Part shown: positions 24,896 to 33,409 of the stretch, piece by piece
How the letters are laid out: each line of letters begins with the position of its first letter
Position numbering within the stretch: the first letter of the stretch is position 1
Assembly (NCBI RefSeq): GCF_001494635.1
Contig: NZ_LOJF01000001.1
Coordinates: 806,001-870,000, forward strand
Length of the DNA: 64,000 nucleotides
Source of the DNA: Tractidigestivibacter scatoligenes
GTDB taxonomy: Bacteria; Actinomycetota; Coriobacteriia; Coriobacteriales; Atopobiaceae
Reading direction: 5' to 3'
Translations under genes and position numbers: made by a program
Notes under the pieces: generated by a model
What the model was told of the DNA's origin: nothing
Seen by the model: only the letters and a program-made list of their open reading frames with translations
Database searches by the model: none

Positions 24896-25025
24896 CGAAT
24901 CCGTACGCGGGCGCCTCGCGCGATGGCGCACGCGCTTTCGGTTCCCGAGAAGGTGGCTTGATTTTCACCAAGCGGCAACTACGGTTCCTGCGCTAGTATG
25001 TTTTCCGGCCGCACGGGCGGCCCTC

Positions 25026-25070
25026 CAAGCAGTCCCAGGTAAAACCTGCTTGCTGATCCAAAACCGGGAG
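25026..25070 (+). promoter_or_regulatory. candidate preQ1-I-type riboswitch
   Basis: CAAGCAG (25026-25032) pairs with CTGCTTG (25046-25052), and the first loop bases TCCC (25033-25036) can pair with GGGA (25066-25069), giving an H-type pseudoknot. The linker before GGGA is A-rich (CCAAAACC), as in preQ1-I riboswitches. GGGAG is also the ribosome site of the next gene, a queuosine-precursor transporter family member, so ligand binding would hide it. I infer this from folding by eye and context; no search was possible. Confidence 0.55.
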
Positions 25071-25077
25071 ACAGCGC

Positions 25078-25809
25078 ATGCTCAAGCGAACCCTTGAGGA
25101 CTACAAGGTCCTCCTCAGAAACATCCCCAGTGGTACCGTTACGCTCTTTGTGGTGAGCGTCATCGTGATGAACCTCCTCGCGAACAAGGAGCTGGTGTCG
25201 CTCCCATGGCTGGCGCTCGATTGCGGCATCACCGTGAGCTGGGTGAGCTTCCTCTGCATGGACATGATCTGCAAGCGCTTTGGAGCCAACGCTTCCATTA
25301 AGGTGAGCGTTCTCGCCGAGGTCATCAACCTGGCCGTGTGCCTGCTCTTCTGGCTCATGAGCCTCACGCCCGGCATGTGGGGAGCCTACTACAGCACGGA
25401 CAGCATCCAGGTGAATGACGCGCTCAACGCCACCTTTGGCGGCACCTGGTACGTGGTGTTTGGCTCGACCGTCTCCATGCTCTGCTCGTCTGTCGCGAAC
25501 TCGCTGCTCAACGAGGGGATTGGCCGTAGGCTCAAGAAGAACACCTTTGGGACCTTTGCGCTGCGCTCCTACGTGAGCACGATGGTGGGCCAGTTTGTGG
25601 ACAACTTTGTCTTTGCCACCATCGTGAGCCACACCTTCTTTGGCTGGACCTGGGCGCAGGTGGTCATGTGCTCGCTCACAGGCGCGCTCGTTGAGCTTGC
25701 ATGCGAGGTGTTCCTCTCGCCGGTGGGCTTCCGCGTGGTTCGCAGCTGGGAGCGCGAGGACGTGGGCGAGGACTACCTGCGCCTGCATGCCGCGGAGGCC
25801 ACGAGATGA
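25078..25809 (+). CDS. VUT family transporter, likely queuosine precursor uptake
   Basis: The 243-residue membrane protein has about six hydrophobic segments (TVTLFVVSVIVMNLLANKEL, FLCMDMICKRFGAN, LAVCLLFWLMSL) and family signatures such as RSYVSTMVGQFVDNFVFATI. VUT (YhhQ/COG1738) proteins import queuosine precursors such as preQ0, preQ1 or queuine for tRNA modification. The pseudoknot leader directly upstream supports this. ATG 25078 is preceded by GGGAG at 25066-25070. The stop TGA is the first three bases of a TGAGAC palindrome. Confidence 0.85.
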   Translation: MLKRTLEDYKVLLRNIPSGTVTLFVVSVIVMNLLANKELVSLPWLALDCGITVSWVSFLCMDMICKRFGANASIKVSVLAEVINLAVCLLFWLMSLTPGMWGAYYSTDSIQVNDALNATFGGTWYVVFGSTVSMLCSSVANSLLNEGIGRRLKKNTFGTFALRSYVSTMVGQFVDNFVFATIVSHTFFGWTWAQVVMCSLTGALVELACEVFLSPVGFRVVRSWEREDVGEDYLRLHAAEATR

Positions 25810-26540
25810 GACAAGGGGACACTCCCTTTGTCTCATTGCCGCTTGACGCTGGGGGACGTTCGCTGGACGTGCTGGTCACAGGCACGTCGCGCGGCATCGG
25901 CCGGGGAACGGCGGAGCTCTTCCTTGCGCGCGGGCATCGCGTGTGGGGGCTCGACGTGCTTCCAGCTTCGATTGAGCATCCGCGTTACCAGCATTTTGTT
26001 GCCGACGTGCGGGGCCGAGAAGCGCTGCCGGCAGACCTTGCGCCGCAGGTCATCGTGAGCAACGCGGGCGTGCAGGACAGCGGGGCGGACATCGACGTCA
26101 ACCTCAAGGGTGCCATCAACGTGTGCGAGCGCTACGCATTTGCGCCGGGAGGTCGCGCGCCTGCGTCGCAGGTGCGCGCCGTTGTGCTGGTGGGCTCCTC
26201 GAGCGGCCACACGGGCGCGGAGTTCCCCGAGTATGCCGCTTCGAAGGGTGGCGTGCTTGCCTACGCCAAGAATCTCGCTCAGCGCCTGGCACCGCAGGCC
26301 ACCTGCAACAGCGTGGATCCCGGCGGCGTCTTGACCGAGCTCAACCGTCCCGTGATGGACGACCCCGTGCTCTGGGAGCGCATCATGTCCCTCACGCCGC
26401 TGCGCCGCTGGGCGACGCCCGAGGAGATTGCGGAGTGGATCTACTTCGTTGGTGTGACTAACCGCTTCATGACGGGGCAGAACCTCCTCATCGATGGCGG
26501 CGAGGCCGGAAGCTTCGACTTCGTGTGGCCCGAGGAGTAG
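25806..26540 (+). CDS. short-chain dehydrogenase/reductase
   Basis: Family motifs are clear: cofactor loop LVTGTSRGIGRG, VSNAGVQDSG, and the catalytic pair in EYAASKGG (YxxxK). Length from the real fold start is about 225 residues, normal for an SDR; it reduces or oxidises a carbonyl or hydroxyl with NAD(P). The start is uncertain. ATG 25806 overlaps the previous stop codon, but the first ten codons would be the palindromic repeat (MRQGDTPFVS). The natural start may be the TTG near 25836 or the GTG before LVTGTS. Downstream lies a pentapeptide gene six bases on, so these genes are co-transcribed. Confidence 0.8.
   Translation: MRQGDTPFVSLPLDAGGRSLDVLVTGTSRGIGRGTAELFLARGHRVWGLDVLPASIEHPRYQHFVADVRGREALPADLAPQVIVSNAGVQDSGADIDVNLKGAINVCERYAFAPGGRAPASQVRAVVLVGSSSGHTGAEFPEYAASKGGVLAYAKNLAQRLAPQATCNSVDPGGVLTELNRPVMDDPVLWERIMSLTPLRRWATPEEIAEWIYFVGVTNRFMTGQNLLIDGGEAGSFDFVWPEE
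25807..25835. repeat. TGAGACAAAGGG palindrome, copy 1
   Basis: TGAGACAAGGGGACACTCCC and the following TTTGTCTCA form a near-perfect hairpin. Its first three bases are the stop codon of the VUT gene. Confidence 0.9.
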
Positions 26541-26546
26541 AAGACT

Positions 26547-27149
26547 ATGAGCGAGTTGCTCGAAGCCATAGCCCAGGGTGACGGGGATGTTCGCGGCTGC
26601 GTGTTTGTGGGGGAGGACCTCTCGGGAGAGAACCTGGGCCACGTGGAGTTTGAGGACTGCACGTTTGACGGCTGCGTTCTTGCGTCTGCGCGCATGGAGC
26701 GCCCTAGCTTCGAGCGCTGCACGCTCACGGGCTGCGACCTGGGCAACATTGCTGGCAATACCGGCTTCTGGCGAGACTCGCGGGCGTCCGAGTGCCGCCT
26801 GGTTGGCGCCGACCTCCACAAGTCCGTCTTGGTGCGCACGCGCTTCACGGGCTGCAACCTCTCGTACGTGGGCCTTGCCGAGTCAAAGCTCGAGCGCGTC
26901 TCGTTTACCAATTGCAACCTGCGCGAGGCGTCCCTCTCGCAGCTTCGCCTGCGCAGCCGGCTGCTCCTCGAGGGCTGCGACCTCACGCGCGCAGAGATCT
27001 TCCAGACGCGCCTTGCGGGCGTCGACCTTACCAGCTGCAACATCGCGGGCATCCGCATGAGCGACACGTTTCGCGAGCTGCGCGACGCCACCGTGGGTAT
27101 CGACCAGCTGCCCGACCTCGCGGGCTTGCTTGGAGTAAAGCTGCGATAA
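26547..27149 (+). CDS. pentapeptide repeat protein
   Basis: The 200-residue protein is built from five-residue repeats of the A(D/N)LXX kind (GEDLSGENLGHVEFEDCTF, CDLTRAEIFQTRLAGVDL), forming a right-handed quadrilateral beta-helix. Some members (Qnr, MfpA) mimic DNA and protect gyrase, but many have no known role. It follows the SDR gene by six bases and may be co-transcribed. A TGAGAC palindrome starts ten bases after its stop. Confidence 0.85.
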   Translation: MSELLEAIAQGDGDVRGCVFVGEDLSGENLGHVEFEDCTFDGCVLASARMERPSFERCTLTGCDLGNIAGNTGFWRDSRASECRLVGADLHKSVLVRTRFTGCNLSYVGLAESKLERVSFTNCNLREASLSQLRLRSRLLLEGCDLTRAEIFQTRLAGVDLTSCNIAGIRMSDTFRELRDATVGIDQLPDLAGLLGVKLR

Positions 27150-27158
27150 GACAAAGCA

Positions 27159-27186
27159 TGAGACAAAGGAACCCCCCTTTGTCTCA
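27159..27186. repeat. TGAGACAAAGGG palindrome, copy 2
   Basis: TGAGACAAAGG and CCTTTGTCTCA around a C-rich loop. This is the one copy in the window that does not overlap a stop codon; it sits ten bases downstream of one. A partial AGACAAAG precedes it at 27149-27156. Confidence 0.9.
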
Positions 27187-27337
27187 CATGCCCGTTGTCT
27201 GGACCTTGCCAGCTGGCGCCCTTGCCGGCGCGTGACACGCGTATCTTAAAATCGCATGCGAGAATGTCGAGCAGGCAAAAGCAGCAAAAGGTGGCTCGCC
27301 GGCCCAGCACGCGGTCGGCTTTCGTATTGGGGACAGT

Positions 27338-29305
27338 ATGGCAGAGAGCCCACGCGGTGCGCACTTCGCAAAGCCAGATAATCCTAAGGACGCAGGAGAC
27401 GAGCAGTTCAGCCGCCCCTCCGCAGGCGATACCTCGGGCTTTGAGGACACCTATCAGTCCTCTGACGAGCAGTTCTCTGACGCTGACCAGCAGCATGGCT
27501 TCGTGGAGAACCAGGTGACCACGCCCTTCGAGCCCCTGTCGCAGATGAACGTGTACCTAGACGACCACAACCAGCCCAATCGCGGCAAGAAGTCTCATCA
27601 CCCCGGCCGCGTGGTGCTCGTGATTGTTCTCGCGCTTGTTGCCGTTGTTGGCGCGTGCGGCTTCCTCCTCTACCGCTCGGCCCAGGCGGTAGAGGCTGAT
27701 GCCAAACAAATCACCTCAGCTGCCTCCTCCATGAAGGAGAATCTCACCTCCGGTGACGGTGACATGCTGCTCGCCAATGCCAACTCGTTTGCCAGCGCAG
27801 CGGCGGACATGCACCAGGAGACCAGCGGCGCTCTTTGGGGCGTTGCCTCCACCCTGCCCGTTGTTGGCCAGGATGTAAAGAACGCGCAGCAGCTTGCGAG
27901 CATTGCGGATGACATGGGCTCCAAGGTCCTTGTGCCCATGTCACAGAGTCTCTCGGGGGTCTCCATGTCCTCGCTGCTCTCTGACGGCAAGGTGGACGTG
28001 GACGCCATCCAGAGCCTTGTAGATGCGCTATCCAATGTCTCGCCCACAATCTCTGACTGCTTGCAGCGCGCAAACGACATCCAGTCGGGCTCCATCGCAC
28101 AAGTAAATAACTACGTGGAGAAGGCCCAGGACCTTCTCTCGACCGCGGACGAGGCTGCTCAGACGGCCAACAAGATTGCACCCAGCCTGCCCGGGCTTCT
28201 CGGTGCGAACGGAACCACGCGCACCTACCTCATTGTGGCGCAGAACAACTCCGAGCTGAGGGCCACGGGCGGCCTAGCTGGCGCTCGCATCCCCGTCACC
28301 GTTTCGGACGGGGCTATTAGCCTGGGCGAATCGGCCTCTCTGAGCGATGGCTTTGACGTCAACATCAACATCACCGACGAGGAGCGCGCCCTTCTCGGCG
28401 ACGCACCGGCAATTGCTGCCTCCTGGTCAAACTTCACGCCGGACTTTACCCACGCTGGCGCCTATCTTGCCGAGGGCTGGAACCAGTACCACAGCGACCA
28501 GCAGGTGGAGGGCGTTATCGCAGTCGATCCTGTGTTCCTGCAGAACCTCCTTGCGCTTACCGGCGGCGTGGTGGCGTCCGACGGAACCGCCGTCGACGGC
28601 ACCAACGCGGCACAGGTGCTGCTCTCGGACATCTACTGGAAGTATCCCGAGGGTGCAAAGCAGGACGCGATGTTTGCCGAGGTGGCAGGCCTCTGCTTTA
28701 ACCAGCTCATGACCTCTCTGGGCTCGGTGGGGCTGGATGACCTCGCAAAGCTCATCCGCCAGTCTGGCGAGGATCGTCGCCTCCAGGCGTGGATGGCGGA
28801 CGACACGGAAGAGGCCGCCATGAAGGAGCTGGGGGTTGCGGGCGAGCTTGGCAGCGACCCGACCCAGCCCGTGCTTGGCGTCTACGTGAACGACAACACC
28901 TGGGCAAAGATGGACTGGTACATGGACCTGCGCACCACCGTTGGGGCGGCAAACCAGAACAGCGACGGCACCACCACGTATGACGTGACCACCACCATCA
29001 CCAACCGCATGACCGATGAGGAGGCGGCATCTGCGCCGGCATACATTACCGGTGGCTCCGACATGACCTCTGGTGCAGGCGACATGGTCTCTCTCGTGAT
29101 AGTTCTTGGTCCGGCAGGTGGAACCGTCTCTGGTCTTGACAATCGCGGCTCCAATGGGCAGCTCGAAGGGCTCGATGGGCACTACTTTGGCGTGAGCACC
29201 AAGCCTGGCGAGACGGCGACCATCGAGTACCAGGTGACAACTGCTGCCGGGGCAAGCGCGCTCCAGGTGCGCCAGACACCCACGGCACGTACGTTCACGG
29301 ACTAA
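27338..29305 (+). CDS. DUF4012 membrane-anchored surface protein
   Basis: The 655-residue protein has a hydrophilic cytoplasmic N-terminus (about 1-85, acidic and Gln/Ser rich), one membrane segment (VVLVIVLALVAVVGACGFLL) and a large external DUF4012 domain with LIVAQNNSELRATGGLAGAR and FSPDFTHAGAYLAE-like strings. DUF4012 proteins are typical of high-GC Gram-positives and lie near polysaccharide or envelope genes; their activity is not known. A preceding TTGGGGACAGT is the probable ribosome site. It begins the envelope gene block that continues to gatD. Confidence 0.85.
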   Translation: MAESPRGAHFAKPDNPKDAGDEQFSRPSAGDTSGFEDTYQSSDEQFSDADQQHGFVENQVTTPFEPLSQMNVYLDDHNQPNRGKKSHHPGRVVLVIVLALVAVVGACGFLLYRSAQAVEADAKQITSAASSMKENLTSGDGDMLLANANSFASAAADMHQETSGALWGVASTLPVVGQDVKNAQQLASIADDMGSKVLVPMSQSLSGVSMSSLLSDGKVDVDAIQSLVDALSNVSPTISDCLQRANDIQSGSIAQVNNYVEKAQDLLSTADEAAQTANKIAPSLPGLLGANGTTRTYLIVAQNNSELRATGGLAGARIPVTVSDGAISLGESASLSDGFDVNINITDEERALLGDAPAIAASWSNFTPDFTHAGAYLAEGWNQYHSDQQVEGVIAVDPVFLQNLLALTGGVVASDGTAVDGTNAAQVLLSDIYWKYPEGAKQDAMFAEVAGLCFNQLMTSLGSVGLDDLAKLIRQSGEDRRLQAWMADDTEEAAMKELGVAGELGSDPTQPVLGVYVNDNTWAKMDWYMDLRTTVGAANQNSDGTTTYDVTTTITNRMTDEEAASAPAYITGGSDMTSGAGDMVSLVIVLGPAGGTVSGLDNRGSNGQLEGLDGHYFGVSTKPGETATIEYQVTTAAGASALQVRQTPTARTFTD

Positions 29306-29432
29306 GGTTGCGCTCCTGCGGGCAACGGCCCGCAATCTGGCAGCCTAATTAGTGTCGCGCCAAAGGGGTATGCTCTTCTTTGTCAGGCCGACGGTCATGC
29401 CGTCGGGACGGCGCTCGACAGGGGAGTTGCGC

Positions 29433-30179
29433 ATGGGTGGGTTCAAGCGCTTCTGCATGTTCGTCTTCTCGCTGTCAGGACTTCTGTGCCTGGCCGCGTT
29501 CGCGCTCACGTGGCTGGGTCCCTGGACGGCCCAGGCTTCGGCGCTCTTCTCGCTGCCGGAGTACTACACCGTGGTGGAGGTGCTGCTCCTCATCACGGTG
29601 GTTGGCCTGCTCATCTTGCTCTTTCGCTCGATTTTCTCGCGCCGGGTGCGCACCGTTGAGGTGACCACGGTCGACGGAGGCACCATTTCCGTCTCGCGCG
29701 ACGCCATCGCGTCGCAGGCCACGCATGTGGTCGAGGCCGACGGCACCTGCTCAGCCGACCGCGTCTACGTGAGTGCCAAAAAGCGCGGGCACGTGCGCGT
29801 GCACGTTCGCGTGCTGCCGCACGAGAGCGTAGACGTGGTGCAAAAGGGCACGCAGCTCCACGAGGAGCTGGTCCAGGGCCTTACTGCCGTGTGCGGTGAC
29901 AAGCTCGAGGACGTGAGCCTAGAGTTCGTGGAGCCCAAGGAGCCCACGGCTTCGCCGGCGGCGGGCGACGTGAGTGTGCCCACCTCATCGCAGGCGGTGT
30001 CGACTACCGTTGACCTCCCTGCGACGGACTATCAGGCGGAGCCCTATGACGAGGAGATCACAGCGTCCGTGCCGCAGACGGCGTCCTATGGTGCCATTAC
30101 GGTTCCCATGGGTACGGGGCACGATGGAGGCGCTGCAACCGCAGACGATGACAACCACGACCAGAGCGGGGAGGCCTAG
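29433..30179 (+). CDS. AmaP-like alkaline-shock membrane anchor
   Basis: ATG 29433 has GGGGAG six bases upstream; the upstream in-frame start at 29352 lacks a site. The 248-residue protein has two membrane segments (CMFVFSLSGLLCLAAFALTW and VVEVLLLITVVGLLILLF), then a soluble domain (VEVTTVDGGTISVSRDAIAS, then HVRVHVRVLPHESVDVVQKG) and a disordered tail. This matches AmaP, which tethers Asp23 to the membrane in Gram-positives. The next two genes, DUF2273 and Asp23, complete the usual set. They are spaced 2 and 58 bp apart. Confidence 0.8.
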   Translation: MGGFKRFCMFVFSLSGLLCLAAFALTWLGPWTAQASALFSLPEYYTVVEVLLLITVVGLLILLFRSIFSRRVRTVEVTTVDGGTISVSRDAIASQATHVVEADGTCSADRVYVSAKKRGHVRVHVRVLPHESVDVVQKGTQLHEELVQGLTAVCGDKLEDVSLEFVEPKEPTASPAAGDVSVPTSSQAVSTTVDLPATDYQAEPYDEEITASVPQTASYGAITVPMGTGHDGGAATADDDNHDQSGEA

Positions 30180-30181
30180 CC

Positions 30182-30592
30182 ATGAGCGACGAGTTCACCA
30201 AGGCGCCTCGGGCGAAGGTCGAGGCAGAAGAGCCGCAGGTCCACCAGGTCGAGAAGGACGAAGAATCAACGCCGAGAAGTGCTGAGCAAAGCCCGTCACC
30301 TACGGGTGCGCCGCATGGGGACGCCGCAGGTGACGGCGTTGCGGACTCCCAGAACGGGGTTGGCAAGGCCTCTGCCTGGGTGAGCAGGACCTTCCCCGGT
30401 CACGAGAACGCCTTCTTGGGCGGCGTCTGCGGCTTCCTCGTTGCCATTGTGATGGCAGCTATCGGCTTCTGGCGCACCCTCCTGCTGGTGATTCTCGTGC
30501 TCATTGGCGTGGCCATTGGCCAGCAGGCAGACGGCGACCCCAAGATTCTGCGGACCCTGGGCAAGCTCTTTAGGGACCGTGACGGCCGCTAG
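30182..30592 (+). CDS. DUF2273 small membrane protein
   Basis: The 136-residue protein has a long disordered, charged N-terminus (1-75) and a C-terminal hairpin of two membrane segments (FLGGVCGFLVAIVMAAIGFW and LLLVILVLIGVAIGQQADG). DUF2273 proteins are partners of AmaP and Asp23 in the envelope-stress operon. The start lies two bases after the previous stop. Confidence 0.8.
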   Translation: MSDEFTKAPRAKVEAEEPQVHQVEKDEESTPRSAEQSPSPTGAPHGDAAGDGVADSQNGVGKASAWVSRTFPGHENAFLGGVCGFLVAIVMAAIGFWRTLLLVILVLIGVAIGQQADGDPKILRTLGKLFRDRDGR

Positions 30593-30650
30593 GACTTGGG
30601 ACCGCGCATCGTAACATCGCAAGCATCAGCCCATATCAAGAGGAGCGAGC

Positions 30651-31223
30651 ATGGACACCGAGAACAGCAAGCGGGAGGCCGAGGCCCCGGTTGAGGCCGG
30701 CATTGTAGCCAGCACGGCATCAGCCGTCCAGCCCGAGCCCATCCAGGGCCAGGACATCGACATTGCGGAGGACTCTGATTCCGAGGACTCCCTCACGTTC
30801 TCCAACGGCGTCATCGAGAAGATCGTTGCCATCGCCATGCGCGACGTACCCGGCGTGGTGGGCATGAAGGGCAGCTGGCTCAACCGCGTGCAGGACGCGT
30901 TTGGCGCCTCCGACACCACGAAGGGCGTCTCGGTCGAGGTCACGCCCGAGAGCGCCGTCAAGGTGAACGTCTCGGTGCTTATCGAGTACGGCGCCTACGC
31001 GCCGCAGGTCTTCGAGGACGTCAAGAAGGCCATCGTGAAACAGGTCACGGGCATGACGGGCCTGGAGGTTGCGGGCGTCAACCTGCGCATCGAGGACGTG
31101 CTTACGCCCGAGGAGTACAAGCGCAGCGTCGAGGCCGAAAAGGATGCCGAGGAGGCCGCACCCGCCGCGGATGCCGCTGAAACCAAGGCTCCGGCAGCCG
31201 CCGAGCGCGGCGGGAAGGCGTAG
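30651..31223 (+). CDS. Asp23/Gls24 envelope stress protein
   Basis: The 190-residue protein has an Asp23 core (about 45-160): FSNGVIEKIVAIAMRDVPGV, VSVEVTPESAVKVNVSVLIE and VNLRIEDVLTPEEYK. Flanks are acidic and Ala-rich. Asp23 proteins are abundant cytosolic proteins recruited to the membrane by AmaP and respond to cell-wall stress. GAGGAGCGAGC precedes the ATG at 30651. The next gene, murT, starts four bases downstream. Confidence 0.9.
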   Translation: MDTENSKREAEAPVEAGIVASTASAVQPEPIQGQDIDIAEDSDSEDSLTFSNGVIEKIVAIAMRDVPGVVGMKGSWLNRVQDAFGASDTTKGVSVEVTPESAVKVNVSVLIEYGAYAPQVFEDVKKAIVKQVTGMTGLEVAGVNLRIEDVLTPEEYKRSVEAEKDAEEAAPAADAAETKAPAAAERGGKA

Positions 31224-31226
31224 CGC

Positions 31227-32576
31227 ATGGGGGTTCGTAACAGCTGCGCCGTTGGCCTGGGGCGCCTTACGTCCTGGGGGCTGCGACGCGTGCTCCATCG
31301 CAACGCCTCGCAGATGCCCGGTAGGGTAGCTCTGGCGGTAGACCCCAACGCCATAGCGCACCTGGCGCCCAAGCTCTCTGAGGGCGCCATTGTGGTATGC
31401 GGCACCAACGGCAAGACAACCACCAACAACGTGCTGGCCAATGCCATCGAGCGTTCGGGCCGCACAGTTTTGTGCAACCGCGCGGGCGCCAACATGGCGG
31501 CCGGCGTTGCCGCTGCGCTGCTTCCCGGCAGCGGTGCGGACTGGGCGGTCATGGAGGCAGACGAGCTCTCGACCATCCACATCCTGCCGCAGCTGCAGCC
31601 CCGCTACCTGGTGCTTCTCAACCTCTTCCGCGACCAGCTCGATCGCGCGGGCGAGATAGACCACGTGCAGGACACCATCGTCGCTGCGCTTGCGGCCTCG
31701 CCCGCGACCACGCTTGTGGTGTGCGGAGACGACCCACTTTCTGTGGGCGTGGCGCTCCGCGCGAAGAAGGCGGGCACCAAGGTCCTGGCCTTTGGCATAG
31801 GGGAGGATCTCCATCTGCCGCCCGACCGCGTGCCCGAGGCACGCTTCTGCCAGGTGTGCGGAGCCGAGCTTGCCTACGACTACCGCGCCTACGCCCAGTT
31901 GGGCGCCTTCCGCTGTCCCAACGGCGATTTCGAGCGCCCCAAGCTCGACTTTGTTGCCACCGGCGTGCGCGTGGACGCCCACGGTGTGGCCTTTGGCGTG
32001 GCCTTTCCCGAGGGAGGCACGGCGCACGTCTCGGCGAGCTTTGGCGGCGTGTACATGGTCTACAACCTGCTTGCGGCCGCCGCGGCGGCGCACCTCGCCG
32101 GCGTAGATGCGGCCTCGTTCCAGGCGGCGCTCGACGGCTACCACCCCGAGAACGGCCGCCTGCAGCACTTCACGGTGGGTGGGCGCGAGGTGGTGCTCAA
32201 CCTGGCCAAGAACCCCACGGGCTTCAACCAGAACATCTCGCTGCTTCAGACGGACACCCGCCCCAAGGCCGTCTTCTTTGTGATTAACGACGACTTCAAC
32301 GACGGCAAGGACATCTCCTGGATTTGGGACGTCGACTTCGAGCGGCTGCTCTCCGAGAAGGACCTTCTCGCCTTTGCGGGCGGCCATCGCGCAAACGACG
32401 TGCAGGTGCGCATGAAGTACGTGGGCATCAAGGCGCCAGTGGCGTCTACCGTGGGCGAGGTGCTGGGGCGCCTTGGCTCGGTGCCGTTGGACAGGCCCCT
32501 CTACGTGCTGTGCAACTACTCCGCGCTGTGGCCAGCCAAGGCCGAGCTCGAGGGGATGGGTGAGCGCCATGACTAG
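31227..32576 (+). CDS. murT: MurT, lipid II isoglutaminyl synthase ligase subunit
   Basis: The 449-residue protein is a Mur ligase relative: P-loop VVCGTNGKTTTNNV (about 55-68), NRAGANMAAGVAAALL, LVLLNLFRDQLDRAGEID, and the C-terminal DUF1727 region (KNPTGFNQNISLLQ, FFVINDDFNDGKDISWIWDV). With GatD it amidates the D-glutamate of lipid II in an ATP-dependent step on the inner membrane face, which is needed for peptidoglycan cross-linking. The zinc-ribbon insert reads CQVCG then FRCPNGDF, so only three of the expected four Cys are visible. Its end overlaps gatD by eight bases. Confidence 0.92.
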   Translation: MGVRNSCAVGLGRLTSWGLRRVLHRNASQMPGRVALAVDPNAIAHLAPKLSEGAIVVCGTNGKTTTNNVLANAIERSGRTVLCNRAGANMAAGVAAALLPGSGADWAVMEADELSTIHILPQLQPRYLVLLNLFRDQLDRAGEIDHVQDTIVAALAASPATTLVVCGDDPLSVGVALRAKKAGTKVLAFGIGEDLHLPPDRVPEARFCQVCGAELAYDYRAYAQLGAFRCPNGDFERPKLDFVATGVRVDAHGVAFGVAFPEGGTAHVSASFGGVYMVYNLLAAAAAAHLAGVDAASFQAALDGYHPENGRLQHFTVGGREVVLNLAKNPTGFNQNISLLQTDTRPKAVFFVINDDFNDGKDISWIWDVDFERLLSEKDLLAFAGGHRANDVQVRMKYVGIKAPVASTVGEVLGRLGSVPLDRPLYVLCNYSALWPAKAELEGMGERHD

Positions 32577-33348
32577 CCAGGCCACAGAGAACACCACCCA
32601 CAGGGGCGGCCGCACGCTGCGCATTGCCCACCTCTACCCGGAGCTCCTGAACCTCTACGGCGACTCCGGCAACATCCTGTGCCTGCGCCGCCGTATGGAG
32701 TGGCGGGGCATCACGCCGGACGTAATGGAGGTCCACGTAGACGATACGCCGTCCTTCTCGGGCGTGGACATCGCCTTCATTGGCGGCGGCTCAGACCGCG
32801 AGCAGCGCATTGTGTGCGACAAGCTCCTGGCCGAGCAGGCAGAGATTAGGGCCTTTGTGGAGGACGGCGGCGTGCTTGCGGCCGTGTGCGGCGGCTACCA
32901 GCTGTTGGGCTCGAGCTACCTCATGGCAGACGAGCGCGTGGAGGGCCTCTCGCTTGTGGACCTCTACACCGACCACGGTGACCCGCGCCTCATTGGCAAC
33001 ATCGTTGTGGAGAGCTCCATCTCGCCGCAGCCCATCGTGGGCTATGAGAACCACGCCGGCCGCACGCACCTGGGCGAGGGTGTTACCCCGCTGGGACGCG
33101 TGCTCTACGGTCACGGCAATGACGGCGTCACGGGCTACGAGGGCGTGCTCTACAAGAATGTGGTGGGCACCTACGTCCACGGGCCGCTCCTGCCCAAGAA
33201 CCCCGGCGTCGCGGACTACCTCATAGCCCGTTCGATGGAGCGCAAGTACGGTACGACAGAGCTTGAGCCGCTCGACGATACCGAGGAGCTTGCCGCCAAC
33301 CAGGTCATGTACCATCGACTCATGGCGGGAGAGGTCCAGGAGAGCTAA
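32569..33348 (+). CDS. gatD: GatD, lipid II isoglutaminyl synthase glutaminase subunit
   Basis: The 259-residue glutamine amidotransferase of the CobB/CobQ-like type begins within murT. The nucleophile is Cys107 in VLAAVCGGYQLLG and the histidine is H204 in GTYVHGPLLPKNP. The N-terminus (HLYPELLNLYGDSGNILCLR) is characteristic of GatD. It releases ammonia from glutamine for MurT. The eight-base overlap with murT indicates translational coupling in a 1:1 complex. Confidence 0.93.
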   Translation: MTSQATENTTHRGGRTLRIAHLYPELLNLYGDSGNILCLRRRMEWRGITPDVMEVHVDDTPSFSGVDIAFIGGGSDREQRIVCDKLLAEQAEIRAFVEDGGVLAAVCGGYQLLGSSYLMADERVEGLSLVDLYTDHGDPRLIGNIVVESSISPQPIVGYENHAGRTHLGEGVTPLGRVLYGHGNDGVTGYEGVLYKNVVGTYVHGPLLPKNPGVADYLIARSMERKYGTTELEPLDDTEELAANQVMYHRLMAGEVQES

Positions 33349-33409
33349 CGCGTCGCGAATTGCCCGCGTGACCTGCGGGCCGCCGCGCAGCAAGAGGGAT
33401 GGAGGACGC

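Noticed and set aside
30720-32624. 634-codon open frame antisense to asp23 and murT
   Set aside because: Crosses two genes with strong motifs on the plus strand; no ribosome site or recognisable domain.
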